From an uncultured Bacteroidia bacterium (GTDB lineage: Bacteria; Bacteroidota; Bacteroidia; Bacteroidales; CAJPTX01): a stretch of 64,000 bases of DNA. Where the stretch lies: the NCBI GenBank assembly GCA_947252645.1, contig CAMXWF010000002.1:138577-202576 (forward strand), read 5' to 3'. Under the pieces are notes generated by a model that saw nothing but the letters and a program-made list of their open reading frames with translations, did not search any database and was not told the DNA's origin. The translations under genes and the position numbers were made by a program. The stretch's first letter is position 1, and each line of letters begins with the position of its first letter. Below, in pieces: positions 44,240-53,009 of this stretch.

Positions 44240-47200
44240 CTACTCCAGCTCGCCGTAGTTTTCTTTGGACTTTCTCAGGTAGGTATTGTAGCGCCACTGG
44301 GCATTTTGGAGCGCGGCCTGGAAGAGATCCTGCGCTTCGTTGGGGAAGCTTTTGACGAGAGAGGTGTAGCGAACCTCGCCGTTGAGGAAGTCTTGGAATT
44401 TACTCCAGTCTGGGGTTTTGGAATCCAGGGAGAAGGGGTTTTGCCCCTGGGCCTCCAGCGTGGGGTTGTAGCGGAAGAGGTGCCAGTATCCGCACTCGAC
44501 GGCTCGTTTTTCTTCGAGCTGAGAGCAGCCCATGCCGCTGCGTAGTCCGTGGTTGATACACGGGGCGTAGGCGATGATGAGCGCAGGGCCGTCGTATTCT
44601 TCGGCTTCCTTGAGGACTTTGAGGTAGTGGGCTTGGTCGGCGCCCATGGCCACTTGCGCGACGTAGACGTAGCCATAGGTGGTAGCCATGAGGCCGAGGT
44701 CTTTTTTGCGAACGCGCTTGCCTGCTGCGGCGAACTGCGCGACGGCGGCCGTGGGCGTAGCCTTGGAGGCCTGTCCGCCGGTGTTGGAGTAGACCTCGGT
44801 GTCGAGGACTAGGACTTTGACATTGGCGCCCGAGGCCAGTACGTGGTCGAGGCCTCCGTAGCCGATGTCGTAGGCCCAGCCGTCGCCGCCAAAGATCCAG
44901 TGGCTTTTTTTGGAGAAGTAGCTGCTGTTGGCCAGTAGCTCTTGGGCCACGGGGGCGGGATCGTTCTTGAGGGCATCGGTTAGCTCGGCGGATACCCGGA
45001 TGGTTTCTTTGTTCACCTCGCCGAGTTCGAGCCACTGGGCGATGGCCTTTTTGGTGTTTTCGGCCAGGGCATTCCCGCGCGCGGCGTTCTCCAGCGTGGT
45101 GCGTAGCGTGGTGCGGATATGCTGCGTGCCTGTGTAGATGCCGAGTCCGAATTCGGCGTTGTCTTCGAATAGGGAGTTGGCCCACGCTACGCCGCGGTCG
45201 CACTCGTTGGCCCGGTAGGGCGAGGAGGGCGAGGACGCGCCGTAGATGGAGGAGCAGCCCGTGGCATTGGCCACGATCATGCGGTCGCCAAAGAGCTGGG
45301 TGATGGCCTTGATGTAGGGCGTTTCCCCGCACCCCGCGCAGGCCCCCGAGAACTCAAAGAGCGGGCGTGCGAATTGGCTATTTTTGACGTTGGCGTATTT
45401 GTCGAGGAGGGTTTTGTAGCCCACCTTGGTGTCGCAGTAGTTGAATAGCTCTTGCTGCTGTTTTTGCGTTTCCAGGGGCTTCATCAGCAGTGCCTTGGCT
45501 TTGGGAGCCGGGCACACCTGGGCGCAGTTGCCGCAGCCTGTGCAGTCCATGACGCTCACTTGGATTCGGAAGCCGTGGTCTTTGACGGCTTTTCCGATGG
45601 CTGGGATAGCCGTCAGGCCTGCTGGGGCCTCTGCCTGTTCCTTCTGCGTGAGGAGGAAAGGCCTTATGGCTGCGTGGGGGCAGGAGTAGGCGCATTGATT
45701 GCATTGGATGCATTTGTCGGCCTGCCATTCAGGGACCATGGTGGCGATGCCGCGCTTTTCGAACTGGCTTGTGCCGGCGGGGATGGTGCCGTCGACGTAG
45801 TCCTTGAAGGTGCTCACGGGCAGGTCATCGCCCGCGAGGTTGTTCATGGGTATGGCCACCTTTTGCACGAAGGCCGGGATGAGGTCGTTGAAGGACTTGG
45901 GCTGGTCTTCGAGCTTAGCCCACGCCGCGGGCACTTCCACTTGGCGTACCTCGCTTCCACGGTCAACGGCAGCGTAGTTTTTCTTGACCACGTCTTCGCC
46001 CTTGAGGCCGAAGGTTTTATCGATGGCCTTTTTCATGTGGACTACGGCCACATCGTAGGGGATAACGCCTGCTATTTTGAAGAAGGCGCTCTGCATGATG
46101 GTGTTGGTGCGATTGCCCAGCCCGATTTCGCGGGCTATTTGTGTGGCGTCGATGATGTAGAAGGCGATATGCTTTTCAGCAAGGGTTCTCTTGACGCTGC
46201 TGGGCAAGTGGAGGTCGACCTCGTCGGGCTTCCAGGCGCAGTTGAGCAGGAAGGTGCCGTTTTCGCGGATGCCGCGGAGCATGTCGTACTTTTCGAGATA
46301 GGCGGCCACGTGGCAGGCCACGAAGTTGGGCGTAGTGACCAGGTAGGGCGAGAGGATGGGCTTGTCGCCAAAGCGGAGGTGTGAGGTGGTGACACCACCG
46401 GACTTTTTGGAGTCGTAGGCGAAGTATGCCTGGCAGTATTTGTCGGTGGTGTTGCCGATGATTTTGATGGAGTTTTTGTTGGCGCCCACGGTGCCATCGG
46501 AGCCTAGGCCGTAGAACTTGCCCTGGAAGGTGTTATCGTCGGCGAGGTTGATTTCAGGGCCCTTTGGTAGCGAGAGTCGGGTGAGGTCATCGCGGATGCC
46601 GATGGTGAAGTTGTCCTTGGGTTCTGAGGTCCAGAGGTTTTCGAATACGCTCAGGATTTGGGCTGGCGTGGTGTCCTTGGAGGAGAGGCCATAGCGTCCG
46701 CCGATGACCAGGGGCCGTTTGCCCTCTTGGCAGTAGAGCGCGTTGCGCACGTCCATGTAGAGGGGTTCTCCGTGTCCGCTGAGTTCTTTGGTCATGTCGA
46801 GTACGGCGATGCGAGTGGTGGTTTTTGGCAGCGCGGCCAGGAAGTGTTCGACGGAGAAGGGTCGATAGAGCCTGACGATGAGAACGCCGACCTTTTTGCC
46901 CTGCTTGCGGAGGTAGTCCACCACCTCTTGAGAGGTTTCGCAGACGCTGCCCATGGCCACGATGACCTCGGTGGCCTCTGGGTCGCCGTAGTAGTCGAAG
47001 AGGTGGTAGCTTCGCCCGGTGATGCTGGAGAGTTCATCGAGGTAGTGCTGCACGATGGCGGGTAGCGCGGTGAAATAGCTGTTGGCGGCCTCGCTACTTT
47101 GGAAGAAGATGTCGGGGTTTTGGGCGGTGCCGCGGGTGACGGGGTGTTCGTTACTTAGGGCTCTGCTTCGGAATTCAGCCAGGGCCTTTTGGTCGATGAG

Positions 47201-47785
47201 GGCGCGTAGGGCGTCTTCGTCGATGAGTTCGATTTTTTGGATTTCGTGTGATGTGCGGAAGCCGTCGAAGAAGTGGATGAAGGGGACCCTTCCGTGGAGC
47301 GCGGAGAGGTGCGCGCAGGCGGCCAAGTCCATGACCTCCTGGACGCTGCAGGAGGCCAGCATGGCGAATCCGGTGGCGCGAACGGCCATGACGTCGCTAT
47401 GGTCGCCGAAGATGGAGAGCGCGTGGGTGGCCACGGTTCTGGCGGCCACGTGGAAGACGGCCGGGAGCAGCTCGCCGACCATTTTGAACATGTTGGGGAT
47501 CATGAGCAGAAGCCCCTGGGATGCGGTGAAGGTGGAGGCCAGCGCGCCAGCTTGCAGGGCGCCGTGTACGGCACCCGAGGCGCCCGCTTCACTCTGCATT
47601 TCAAGGACTTTCACGCGGTCGCCCAGGAGGTTTTTGCGCCCGTTGGCGGCCCAGACATCGACCAGCTCGGCCATTGTGGATGAGGGGGTAATGGGGTATA
47701 TAGCCGCTACCTCGCTTAGCATATAGGCCACATGCGCCGCGGCGTAATTGCCGTCGCAAGTGATGTACTTTTTCTCTTTTGCCAT
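44240..47785 (-). CDS. nifJ: Pyruvate:ferredoxin (flavodoxin) oxidoreductase
   Basis: This 1,181-residue single-chain enzyme converts pyruvate and CoA to acetyl-CoA and CO2 and reduces ferredoxin, a central step for anaerobes. The domains run in the usual order. The N-terminal domain has ITPSSTMAELVDVWAANG. The ferredoxin domain with two 4Fe-4S motifs contains CIQCNQCAYSCPHA and CTGCGNCAQVCP. The thiamine-diphosphate domain has GDGWAYDIGYGGLDH and NTGGQ. Four further Cys bind the proximal cluster (CAGCGETPY onwards). The length is standard. It is a single-gene transcript between a promoter and the hairpin at 44158. Confidence 0.96.
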   Translation of the reverse strand: MAKEKKYITCDGNYAAAHVAYMLSEVAAIYPITPSSTMAELVDVWAANGRKNLLGDRVKVLEMQSEAGASGAVHGALQAGALASTFTASQGLLLMIPNMFKMVGELLPAVFHVAARTVATHALSIFGDHSDVMAVRATGFAMLASCSVQEVMDLAACAHLSALHGRVPFIHFFDGFRTSHEIQKIELIDEDALRALIDQKALAEFRSRALSNEHPVTRGTAQNPDIFFQSSEAANSYFTALPAIVQHYLDELSSITGRSYHLFDYYGDPEATEVIVAMGSVCETSQEVVDYLRKQGKKVGVLIVRLYRPFSVEHFLAALPKTTTRIAVLDMTKELSGHGEPLYMDVRNALYCQEGKRPLVIGGRYGLSSKDTTPAQILSVFENLWTSEPKDNFTIGIRDDLTRLSLPKGPEINLADDNTFQGKFYGLGSDGTVGANKNSIKIIGNTTDKYCQAYFAYDSKKSGGVTTSHLRFGDKPILSPYLVTTPNFVACHVAAYLEKYDMLRGIRENGTFLLNCAWKPDEVDLHLPSSVKRTLAEKHIAFYIIDATQIAREIGLGNRTNTIMQSAFFKIAGVIPYDVAVVHMKKAIDKTFGLKGEDVVKKNYAAVDRGSEVRQVEVPAAWAKLEDQPKSFNDLIPAFVQKVAIPMNNLAGDDLPVSTFKDYVDGTIPAGTSQFEKRGIATMVPEWQADKCIQCNQCAYSCPHAAIRPFLLTQKEQAEAPAGLTAIPAIGKAVKDHGFRIQVSVMDCTGCGNCAQVCPAPKAKALLMKPLETQKQQQELFNYCDTKVGYKTLLDKYANVKNSQFARPLFEFSGACAGCGETPYIKAITQLFGDRMIVANATGCSSIYGASSPSSPYRANECDRGVAWANSLFEDNAEFGLGIYTGTQHIRTTLRTTLENAARGNALAENTKKAIAQWLELGEVNKETIRVSAELTDALKNDPAPVAQELLANSSYFSKKSHWIFGGDGWAYDIGYGGLDHVLASGANVKVLVLDTEVYSNTGGQASKATPTAAVAQFAAAGKRVRKKDLGLMATTYGYVYVAQVAMGADQAHYLKVLKEAEEYDGPALIIAYAPCINHGLRSGMGCSQLEEKRAVECGYWHLFRYNPTLEAQGQNPFSLDSKTPDWSKFQDFLNGEVRYTSLVKSFPNEAQDLFQAALQNAQWRYNTYLRKSKENYGELE

Positions 47786-47834
47786 GTTGCTATTCTTTTT
47801 CCCTTGGGAGCCCTGTGCTGCACTCCCGCGTACG

Positions 47835-47842
47835 CAAAGATA
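47835..47842 (-). promoter_or_regulatory. -7 box of nifJ promoter
   Basis: TATCTTTG on the minus strand, 49 nt before the nifJ start, matches TAnnTTTG. An AT-rich tract precedes it. No clear -33 box is seen. Confidence 0.5.
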
Positions 47843-47913
47843 AAAAACCTGCCTGGTCAGCGGTGTGGTCTGTTGCTATTTATATATTGTCTAATATTAT
47901 CGTGCGGTTGAGG

Positions 47914-49002
47914 CTATTCGCAGTCGGCTCGGGGCCTGTAGGCTTGGTCGCGTAGGATGGGTGTGAAGCCGGCTTGTCGGATCGCGAGGCGCATGCCGTC
48001 TTTGTCCAAACGGTAGTGTGTGCCGGCGGCGGCGAGAACGTGTTCTTCGAGCATGATGGAGCCCATGTCGTCGGCGCCGTAGTGTAGGGCCATTAGCCCG
48101 ATCTGGGGGCCGACGGTGAGCCAGGAGGACTGGATATGGGGAACGTTGGGGAGCATGATGCGCGCTAGAGCCACCATCCGCAGGTGTTCACGGGCTCCTA
48201 CGGGCCTCCACGCATAGCGGGCTGCGAGCGCCGTCCCTTTGCCTTGGAATGGCCAGGGGATGAAGGCCATGAAGCCCCCCGGCCCGGAATGCTCAGCCTT
48301 CAGGTTGCGCAGCAGGACGAGGTGCTCCATGCGCTCGGAGATGGTTTCCTGGTGTCCGTACATCATGGTGGCCGAGGTGAGGAGGCCTAGCTGCTGGGCC
48401 GAGCGCATGACATCGAGCCATTGCGCCGTGGTGATTTTTCTTGGGGAGATGATTTGGCGAGTTCTATCGCTTAGGATCTCGGCCCCTGCGCCGGGTAGGC
48501 TATCTAGTCCGGCGGCGATGAGCGTTTTCAATGTTTCTACTACCGAGCGGCCATCCTGCTGTGCCAGGTATAGCACTTCGGCCGGGCCGAGGGCATGGAG
48601 TTTTACAGCGGGGAACTCCTGCTTAAGCCACTGGAATAGGTTGACGTAGAATTGTAGGCTTAGGGCTGGGTTTAGGCCGCCCTGTAGCAGGACCTGATCG
48701 CCGCCAGCCGCTAGGAGCCCGTTGATTTTTTCTCGGTATTCGGCCTTGGTTGTTACGTAGGGTTTTCCGCCAGGGCCAGCGTGGAAGTTGCAGAAGAGGC
48801 AGCGCACGCAGCAGACGTTGGTGATATTGATGTTGCGGTCGATCTGCCACGTGACCCCCTTGCCTGGCACATGGCGCTGCCGGAGCGTGTGGGCTATGAA
48901 CATGAGTTCAGGGAGAGGGGCATCCCATAGGAAGGTGCCTTCCTCGGCCGAGAGTTCCCCGTTGTCTAGGGCCTTGCTATAGAGCTCTTTGTAGGTTGGC
49001 AT
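47914..49002 (-). CDS. mqnC: Radical SAM cyclic dehypoxanthine futalosine synthase (MqnC)
   Basis: This 362-residue radical SAM enzyme has the cluster motif C-x3-C-x2-C within NITNVCCVRCLFCNF. Other MqnC traits are GGDQVLLQGGLNP, LPGAGAEILSD, ATMMYGHQET and AFIPWPFQGKGT. MqnC cyclises dehypoxanthine futalosine in the alternative (futalosine) menaquinone route. MqnE and CofH are relatives; the IPWPFQ segment favours MqnC. It begins 3 nt after the MATE stop, so the two are cotranscribed, though a shared function is not obvious. No other mqn gene is in the window. Confidence 0.85.
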   Translation of the reverse strand: MPTYKELYSKALDNGELSAEEGTFLWDAPLPELMFIAHTLRQRHVPGKGVTWQIDRNINITNVCCVRCLFCNFHAGPGGKPYVTTKAEYREKINGLLAAGGDQVLLQGGLNPALSLQFYVNLFQWLKQEFPAVKLHALGPAEVLYLAQQDGRSVVETLKTLIAAGLDSLPGAGAEILSDRTRQIISPRKITTAQWLDVMRSAQQLGLLTSATMMYGHQETISERMEHLVLLRNLKAEHSGPGGFMAFIPWPFQGKGTALAARYAWRPVGAREHLRMVALARIMLPNVPHIQSSWLTVGPQIGLMALHYGADDMGSIMLEEHVLAAAGTHYRLDKDGMRLAIRQAGFTPILRDQAYRPRADCE

Positions 49003-49005
49003 GCG

Positions 49006-50373
49006 TTAGGTTTCCTGCGCGCCGAGTTGTTTGAGCGTTTTATTTTCACGCAGGAGGAATATGCCGCAGACGAAGAAGGAGAGCAGGTCGGAAATAGGCG
49101 AGCAGAGCCAGACGCCCTTCAGCTGCAAGAGGGGTGGGAGTACCATGAGCAGCGGTACGAGGAAGATTAGCCTTCGAGTGAGGGAGAGGAATGTTGAGAG
49201 GACAGGTTGCCCCACCGACTGGAAGTAGTTGCCCGAGACGATTTGTACGCCCACGAGTGGGAAGAGCATGAAGAAGGTGCGCATGGCAGGTGCGCCGATT
49301 TCGAGGAGTTCTGGGGTATTGGAGTCGAACATCCAGATCAGCCATTTTGGGGCCAGCTGGACGAGCAGTGCGCCCAGGCAGGCGAGGATGGTGGCGCAAG
49401 CGAGGCAGATGGCGAGGCATTTTCGTAGGCGTTGGTAGAGTTTTGCGCCCTTGCAGTAGCCGTAGATGGGTTGCGCCGCCATGTTGAGCGAGACGACCGT
49501 CATGACCAGTAGCCCGGAGACGGAGTTGATGATGCCCATGGCACCGACGGCGATGTCTTGTCCGTATTCTACGAGCTTGATGTTGTAGAGGCCCTGTGTG
49601 AGGCTTCCGGCCAGCTGCATGGCAAAGGGCGCCAAGCCGATAGAGACGGCTTGTCCTGTGAGGCGCCAGCTGAAGCGGATGTAGCGTTTTTGGATTGGGA
49701 TGGTGCAGCGGGAGCTGGAGAAGAAGTGGCAGCAGTAGGCCAACTGAGAGGCCTGCGCGAGGACGGTGGCCAGGGCGGCACCGCGTACGCCCCAATCAAA
49801 GACAAGGACAAAGAGTGCGTCGAGGATGACGTTCACGAAGGCGCTGGCAAAGGTGGCGTACATGGAGTGCTGTGGGTGCCCTTCGGCGCGCATGGCGCTG
49901 GTCATGGTGAAGCCGACCAGGTGGAACACGGAGCCCAGGAGTACGATGTCGAGGTATTGCTCGGCGTAGGCGTAGGCTTCGGGCCCGATGCCGAAGAGGG
50001 TGAGCATGGTTTTGCGCCCGAGGAAGGCGAGGATGGTGAAGGCCAGGCCTAGTGTGGCGGCGAGCACCACGCCGTTTCCGAGCAGTAGCCGGGCGCGGTT
50101 TGTGCGTCCTTGTCCGAGGGCCAAAGAGGCCCGTACCCCCGTGCCGAGGCCGGCCAGCATGGCGAAGGCGTGTTGGATGAGCATCACGGGGAAGACGGCA
50201 CTGAGGCCCGCCAGGGCCAGCACCCCTGTGGTTTGGCCGATGAATACCCTGTCAACGATGTTGTAGAGGGAATTGACGACGACCCCGGCGAAGGCGGGTA
50301 GGAAGTTGGACCATATTAGGCGGCCAAGTGGGGCCTTGGCCAGGGCCTGTATGGCGCTACTGGGCTGTGTCAC
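49006..50373 (-). CDS. MATE-family exporter, DinF/NorM-like
   Basis: This 455-residue polytopic protein has about 12 membrane helices. The start LIWSNFLPAFAGVVVNSLYNIVDRVFIGQ, and later GTGVRASLALGQGRTNRA, are typical of MATE exporters of the MepA type. It is the first gene of a two-gene transcript with mqnC. It differs clearly from the other MATE at 24859. The substrate is unknown. Confidence 0.88.
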   Translation of the reverse strand: MTQPSSAIQALAKAPLGRLIWSNFLPAFAGVVVNSLYNIVDRVFIGQTTGVLALAGLSAVFPVMLIQHAFAMLAGLGTGVRASLALGQGRTNRARLLLGNGVVLAATLGLAFTILAFLGRKTMLTLFGIGPEAYAYAEQYLDIVLLGSVFHLVGFTMTSAMRAEGHPQHSMYATFASAFVNVILDALFVLVFDWGVRGAALATVLAQASQLAYCCHFFSSSRCTIPIQKRYIRFSWRLTGQAVSIGLAPFAMQLAGSLTQGLYNIKLVEYGQDIAVGAMGIINSVSGLLVMTVVSLNMAAQPIYGYCKGAKLYQRLRKCLAICLACATILACLGALLVQLAPKWLIWMFDSNTPELLEIGAPAMRTFFMLFPLVGVQIVSGNYFQSVGQPVLSTFLSLTRRLIFLVPLLMVLPPLLQLKGVWLCSPISDLLSFFVCGIFLLRENKTLKQLGAQET

Positions 50374-50424
50374 GGTTGCGCAGCCCCCCCTGTGAATACG
50401 CTTTTCCTATGCATAATTGCGTAG

Positions 50425-50432
50425 CAAAGGTA
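50425..50432 (-). promoter_or_regulatory. -7 box of MATE-mqnC promoter
   Basis: TACCTTTG on the minus strand, 51 nt upstream of the MATE start, fits the consensus exactly. A TTTG lies upstream but too close for a standard -33 spacing. Confidence 0.5.
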
Positions 50433-50499
50433 CGTAGCAAAACCAAAGAATGTGCCAAGCGGGGGCCGCGGCCTCCCTGGGAATGGCTACCTTTACGCC

Positions 50500-50531
50500 C
50501 GACAAAAGTGTAACATGTAACATAAATGTCG
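50500..50531. repeat. 32-bp palindrome, copy 1 (spans ATPase start codon)
   Basis: An imperfect palindrome runs from CGACAAAA to TGTCG around a centre GTAACATGTAAC. The ATG of the ATPase gene (50526) lies inside it. Copy 2 at 51831-51862 has the same length and differs at 8 of the 32 positions. See finding. Confidence 0.8.
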
Positions 50532-51785
50532 AGTGTGAAGATTGCCCGCCCCATCCATCTGCAACGGCTTATTGACAGCAGGCACAACGGCCTGATAAAG
50601 GTCATTACGGGCATCAGACGCTGCGGGAAGTCCTACTTGCTCAATAAGCTTTTCTGCGACTACCTGCACCGCACGGGCATCGATGAGGCGCACATTATCA
50701 AGGTGAACCTAGAAGATCGACGGCTGGCAGACCTCCGTCAGCCTGACAATCTGCTGGCCTACATCGATAGCCGTATGGCTGATGGCAAGATGTACTACAT
50801 CTTGCTCGATGAGGTGCAGCGGGTCGCGGAGTTTGAGGACGTATTGAACAGCTTCCTCAGTGTGGAGAATGCCGATGTGTATGCCACAGGCAGTAACTCA
50901 CAGTTTCTGTCGAAAGACCTCATCACTACTTTCCGTGGACGCAGCGATGCTATCCATTTGGCCCCCCTGAGCTTTGCGGAGTTTGCCACTTTCCGGGGCG
51001 GGGACGCGAGTGTCTTGCTTCAGGAATACTTGGCCTATGGCGGCATGCCGCAGGCAGTGCTAATGCGCGATGTGGTCAAGCGACAGCAGTACCTTAAGGA
51101 GCTGATGGACAGCGTCTATCTCCGCGACATAAAGGAACGCTATAACATCGACAAGGATGCCGAGCTCTTGGAGCTTATCAACGTGGTGGCATCTAATATA
51201 GGTGGTCTCATCAATGCCAAGAAGATTGAGCGCACGTTCCAATCGAAGAAGCATGTTACCCTATCCGATGACACTATCGGGCGCTATTTGCAGATGCTGG
51301 AGGATGCCTTCCTCATCAGCTCAGCTATGCGCTACGATATCAAGGGAAAGAACTACATCAGAACCCCCCTTAAGTACTACTTTGCCGACTTGGGCTTGCG
51401 CAACGCCCGTCTCAATTTCCGACAGGTAGAGCCCCCACATTTGATGGAGAATTGCATCTATAATGAGTTGCGCCTCCGTGGTTTCGCAGTAGATGTGGGC
51501 CAAATCCAGACGGTAGTGCGCACGCACGGCGCTGTGCAACGGCAGACATTTGAAGTTGACTTCGTGTGCAACCAAGGGTACAAGCGCTGCTACATCCAGT
51601 CGGCCTATGCCCTCCCCACGGAGGAAAAGACACGGCAAGAGAAGCAATCGCTGCGCATGATTGATGATAGCTTCCAGAAGGTGATCATTGTAGGTACGCC
51701 TACCCAGACCTACCAGACCGAGGAGGGCATCGTGGTGCTGGGCCTGCAAGATTTCCTTATGCACCCAGACAGCCTCACGCTATAG
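50526..51785 (+). CDS. AAA-family ATPase with DUF4143 domain
   Basis: This 419-residue protein has a P-loop NTPase domain at residues 20-170: Walker A GIRRCGKSYL, Walker B-like YILLDEVQ, and sensor region ATGSNSQFL. The DUF4143 C-terminal domain has YFADLGLRNARLNFRQ, ENCIYNELRLRGF and EVDFVC. This architecture (AAA_14 plus DUF4143) is very common and multi-copy in Bacteroidales. The DUF4143 part is related to restriction-endonuclease-like folds; its function is unknown. The gene stands alone, bracketed by two copies of a palindrome. Start ATG 50526 is inside copy 1; Met at the start is followed by the expected domain beginning. Confidence 0.88.
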   Translation: MSSVKIARPIHLQRLIDSRHNGLIKVITGIRRCGKSYLLNKLFCDYLHRTGIDEAHIIKVNLEDRRLADLRQPDNLLAYIDSRMADGKMYYILLDEVQRVAEFEDVLNSFLSVENADVYATGSNSQFLSKDLITTFRGRSDAIHLAPLSFAEFATFRGGDASVLLQEYLAYGGMPQAVLMRDVVKRQQYLKELMDSVYLRDIKERYNIDKDAELLELINVVASNIGGLINAKKIERTFQSKKHVTLSDDTIGRYLQMLEDAFLISSAMRYDIKGKNYIRTPLKYYFADLGLRNARLNFRQVEPPHLMENCIYNELRLRGFAVDVGQIQTVVRTHGAVQRQTFEVDFVCNQGYKRCYIQSAYALPTEEKTRQEKQSLRMIDDSFQKVIIVGTPTQTYQTEEGIVVLGLQDFLMHPDSLTL

Positions 51786-51830
51786 GAGTTGGTGGACACG
51801 AACAGCAATGGCCGCCCCCTCCCCGCTGCT

Positions 51831-51862
51831 CGACAAAACTGTAACATGTTACGCCTTTGTCG
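51831..51862. repeat. 32-bp palindrome, copy 2 (downstream of ATPase)
   Basis: CGACAAA, 3 nt, the perfect 12-bp palindrome GTAACATGTTAC, 3 nt, TTTGTCG. This is nearly perfectly self-complementary over 32 bp. It lies 46 nt after the ATPase stop and 23 nt before the stop of the oppositely oriented DUF4143 remnant. Confidence 0.85.
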
Positions 51863-51884
51863 ACTCTACATGCGCCCGGGAGGG

Positions 51885-52325
51885 CTAATCCTTTAGGCAT
51901 CCCAACGGAATGACCTTCACCCCATCGGGGCGCGTGTAGGCCACCGTGCCACCCGTCAGTACGATGAGCAGGGTAGGCTCCGCTATCGGCATTTGCTGTT
52001 CCTTCGCATTGTGCTCCCGAATAAGTCGCCGAAGCTCCAGGAGGTACTTGGCCTCCATGTCGATACCAGTGCTACCGAGCTTGCATTTGATGAGGGCGTA
52101 ACGGCCGTCCCCAATGTGGAGTACAATGTCGGTCTCGAGGTCGTAGCGGTCGTGGTAATACGAGACGTGGCTATTGATGTCAAGCGTGTAGGCCTTCAGG
52201 TCACGAATGCACATCTGCTCGAAGATAAATCCGAAGGTCTTCAGCTGCACGGAAAGTGCCTCTGGGGATAGCCCCAGGAGGTCTACAGCAATGGAGGGAT
52301 CGCAGATTCGGTGTTCTTGCGCAAG
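51885..52325 (-). pseudogene. C-terminal remnant of a second DUF4143 ATPase
   Basis: An open frame of 146 codons on the minus strand, preceded by an in-frame stop at 52326-52328, has no ATPase domain. It reads as the end of a DUF4143 ATPase: DPSIAVDLLGLSPEAL, then TFGFIFEQMCIRDLKAY, the nuclease-like LETDIVLHIGDGRYALIKCKLG, and the tail TRPDGVKVIPLGCL. The Walker motifs and about 270 upstream residues are missing. It belongs to a different subfamily from the intact ATPase next door. A shorter start at 52250 exists but would cut into the domain. Its truncated end lies about 105 nt from a MITE-like element. Confidence 0.8.
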
Positions 52326-52432
52326 TTATAGCGGTGTTTTTGTGGTGGGGGGCGCTACTCATTCCGCTTTTACTTGCTAGCGATCGGGAGCGTGAATATG
52401 CTGAGGCCAGCTCGGAGCCTAGCCACGATTTT

Positions 52433-52584
52433 GGGGGTGTGTCATAAGGCATCTTCTCCAGCTTACTGAGCTAGAACGCCCGAGTTCGTAAAAGCACAAT
52501 GAATAGGTTTACAGACATATAGCATCTTCACTTTTGTACTCAAACATCACTGTTCCTCTACATTTTGACTTATGACACACCCCC
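52433..52584. mobile_element. MITE-like element, 152 bp
   Basis: Terminal inverted repeats of 16 bp match perfectly: GGGGGTGTGTCATAAG at 52433-52448 and its reverse complement at 52569-52584. One further base pairs outside. The interior has no open frame of note. I see no clear target-site duplication, so either it is old or its ends lie one base out. The TGTGTCA ends resemble those of DDE-transposase insertion sequences, so it may be mobilised by an IS elsewhere in the genome. Confidence 0.7.
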
Positions 52585-52681
52585 ATGTCTGCCCATCTGA
52601 TTATCGTTTGCCCTCGCGCTGTTCTTCTCTGGTCAAATCAGTGTAAGGCCTCGGTTGGGCGTAGAGGTTCTCGGGGCAAAA

Positions 52682-52712
52682 TTTGTGGGAAAAGGGAAAA
52701 GCATTACCTTTG
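52682..52712 (+). promoter_or_regulatory. Bacteroidetes promoter of tRNA-Gly/tRNA-Leu
   Basis: TTTG at 52682-52685 (-33) and TACCTTTG at 52705-52712 (-7) with exact 19-nt spacing match the consensus fully. The tRNA-Gly gene begins 39 nt further on. Confidence 0.8.
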
Positions 52713-52751
52713 CATTCGAAAGCTGTAGGGCAGTAGGGACGGGTCAGGTAG

Positions 52752-52824
<73 letters not shown>

Positions 52825-52877
52825 CAAAGCGAGCATCGACAGTTTGTCGTTGCTCGCTTTTCTGTTGAGGACTACAT

Positions 52878-52962
52878 GCCCGGGTGGTGGAACAGGTAGA
52901 CACGCAGGACTTAAAATCCTGTGGCTATTGCAGCCGTACCGGTTCGATCCCGGTTCCGGGCA
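52878..52962 (+). tRNA. tRNA-Leu (TAA)
   Basis: An 85-nt class II tRNA. Acceptor GCCCGGG pairs with TCCGGGC. Anticodon stem CAGGA/TCCTG with loop CTTAAAA gives anticodon TAA. The long variable arm is TGGCTATTGCAGCCG. T loop TTCGATC, discriminator A. Confidence 0.96.
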
Positions 52963-53009
52963 CGAGGCGGGGTGGTTGCGCCCCATGTGAGGTAGCGTGC
53001 GTGCGGGTT

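Larger units (their letters stand above)
52326..52751. other. Intergenic region with MITE-like element and tRNA promoter
   Basis: This 426-nt stretch contains the 152-bp element at 52433-52584 and the tRNA promoter at 52682-52712. No gene is supported. The first 105 nt could be decayed coding sequence upstream of the DUF4143 remnant. Confidence 0.6.

Noticed and set aside
52884..53009. N-terminal extension of the UPF0104 protein
   Set aside because: It would translate through tRNA-Leu; ATG 53010 gives a normal start.
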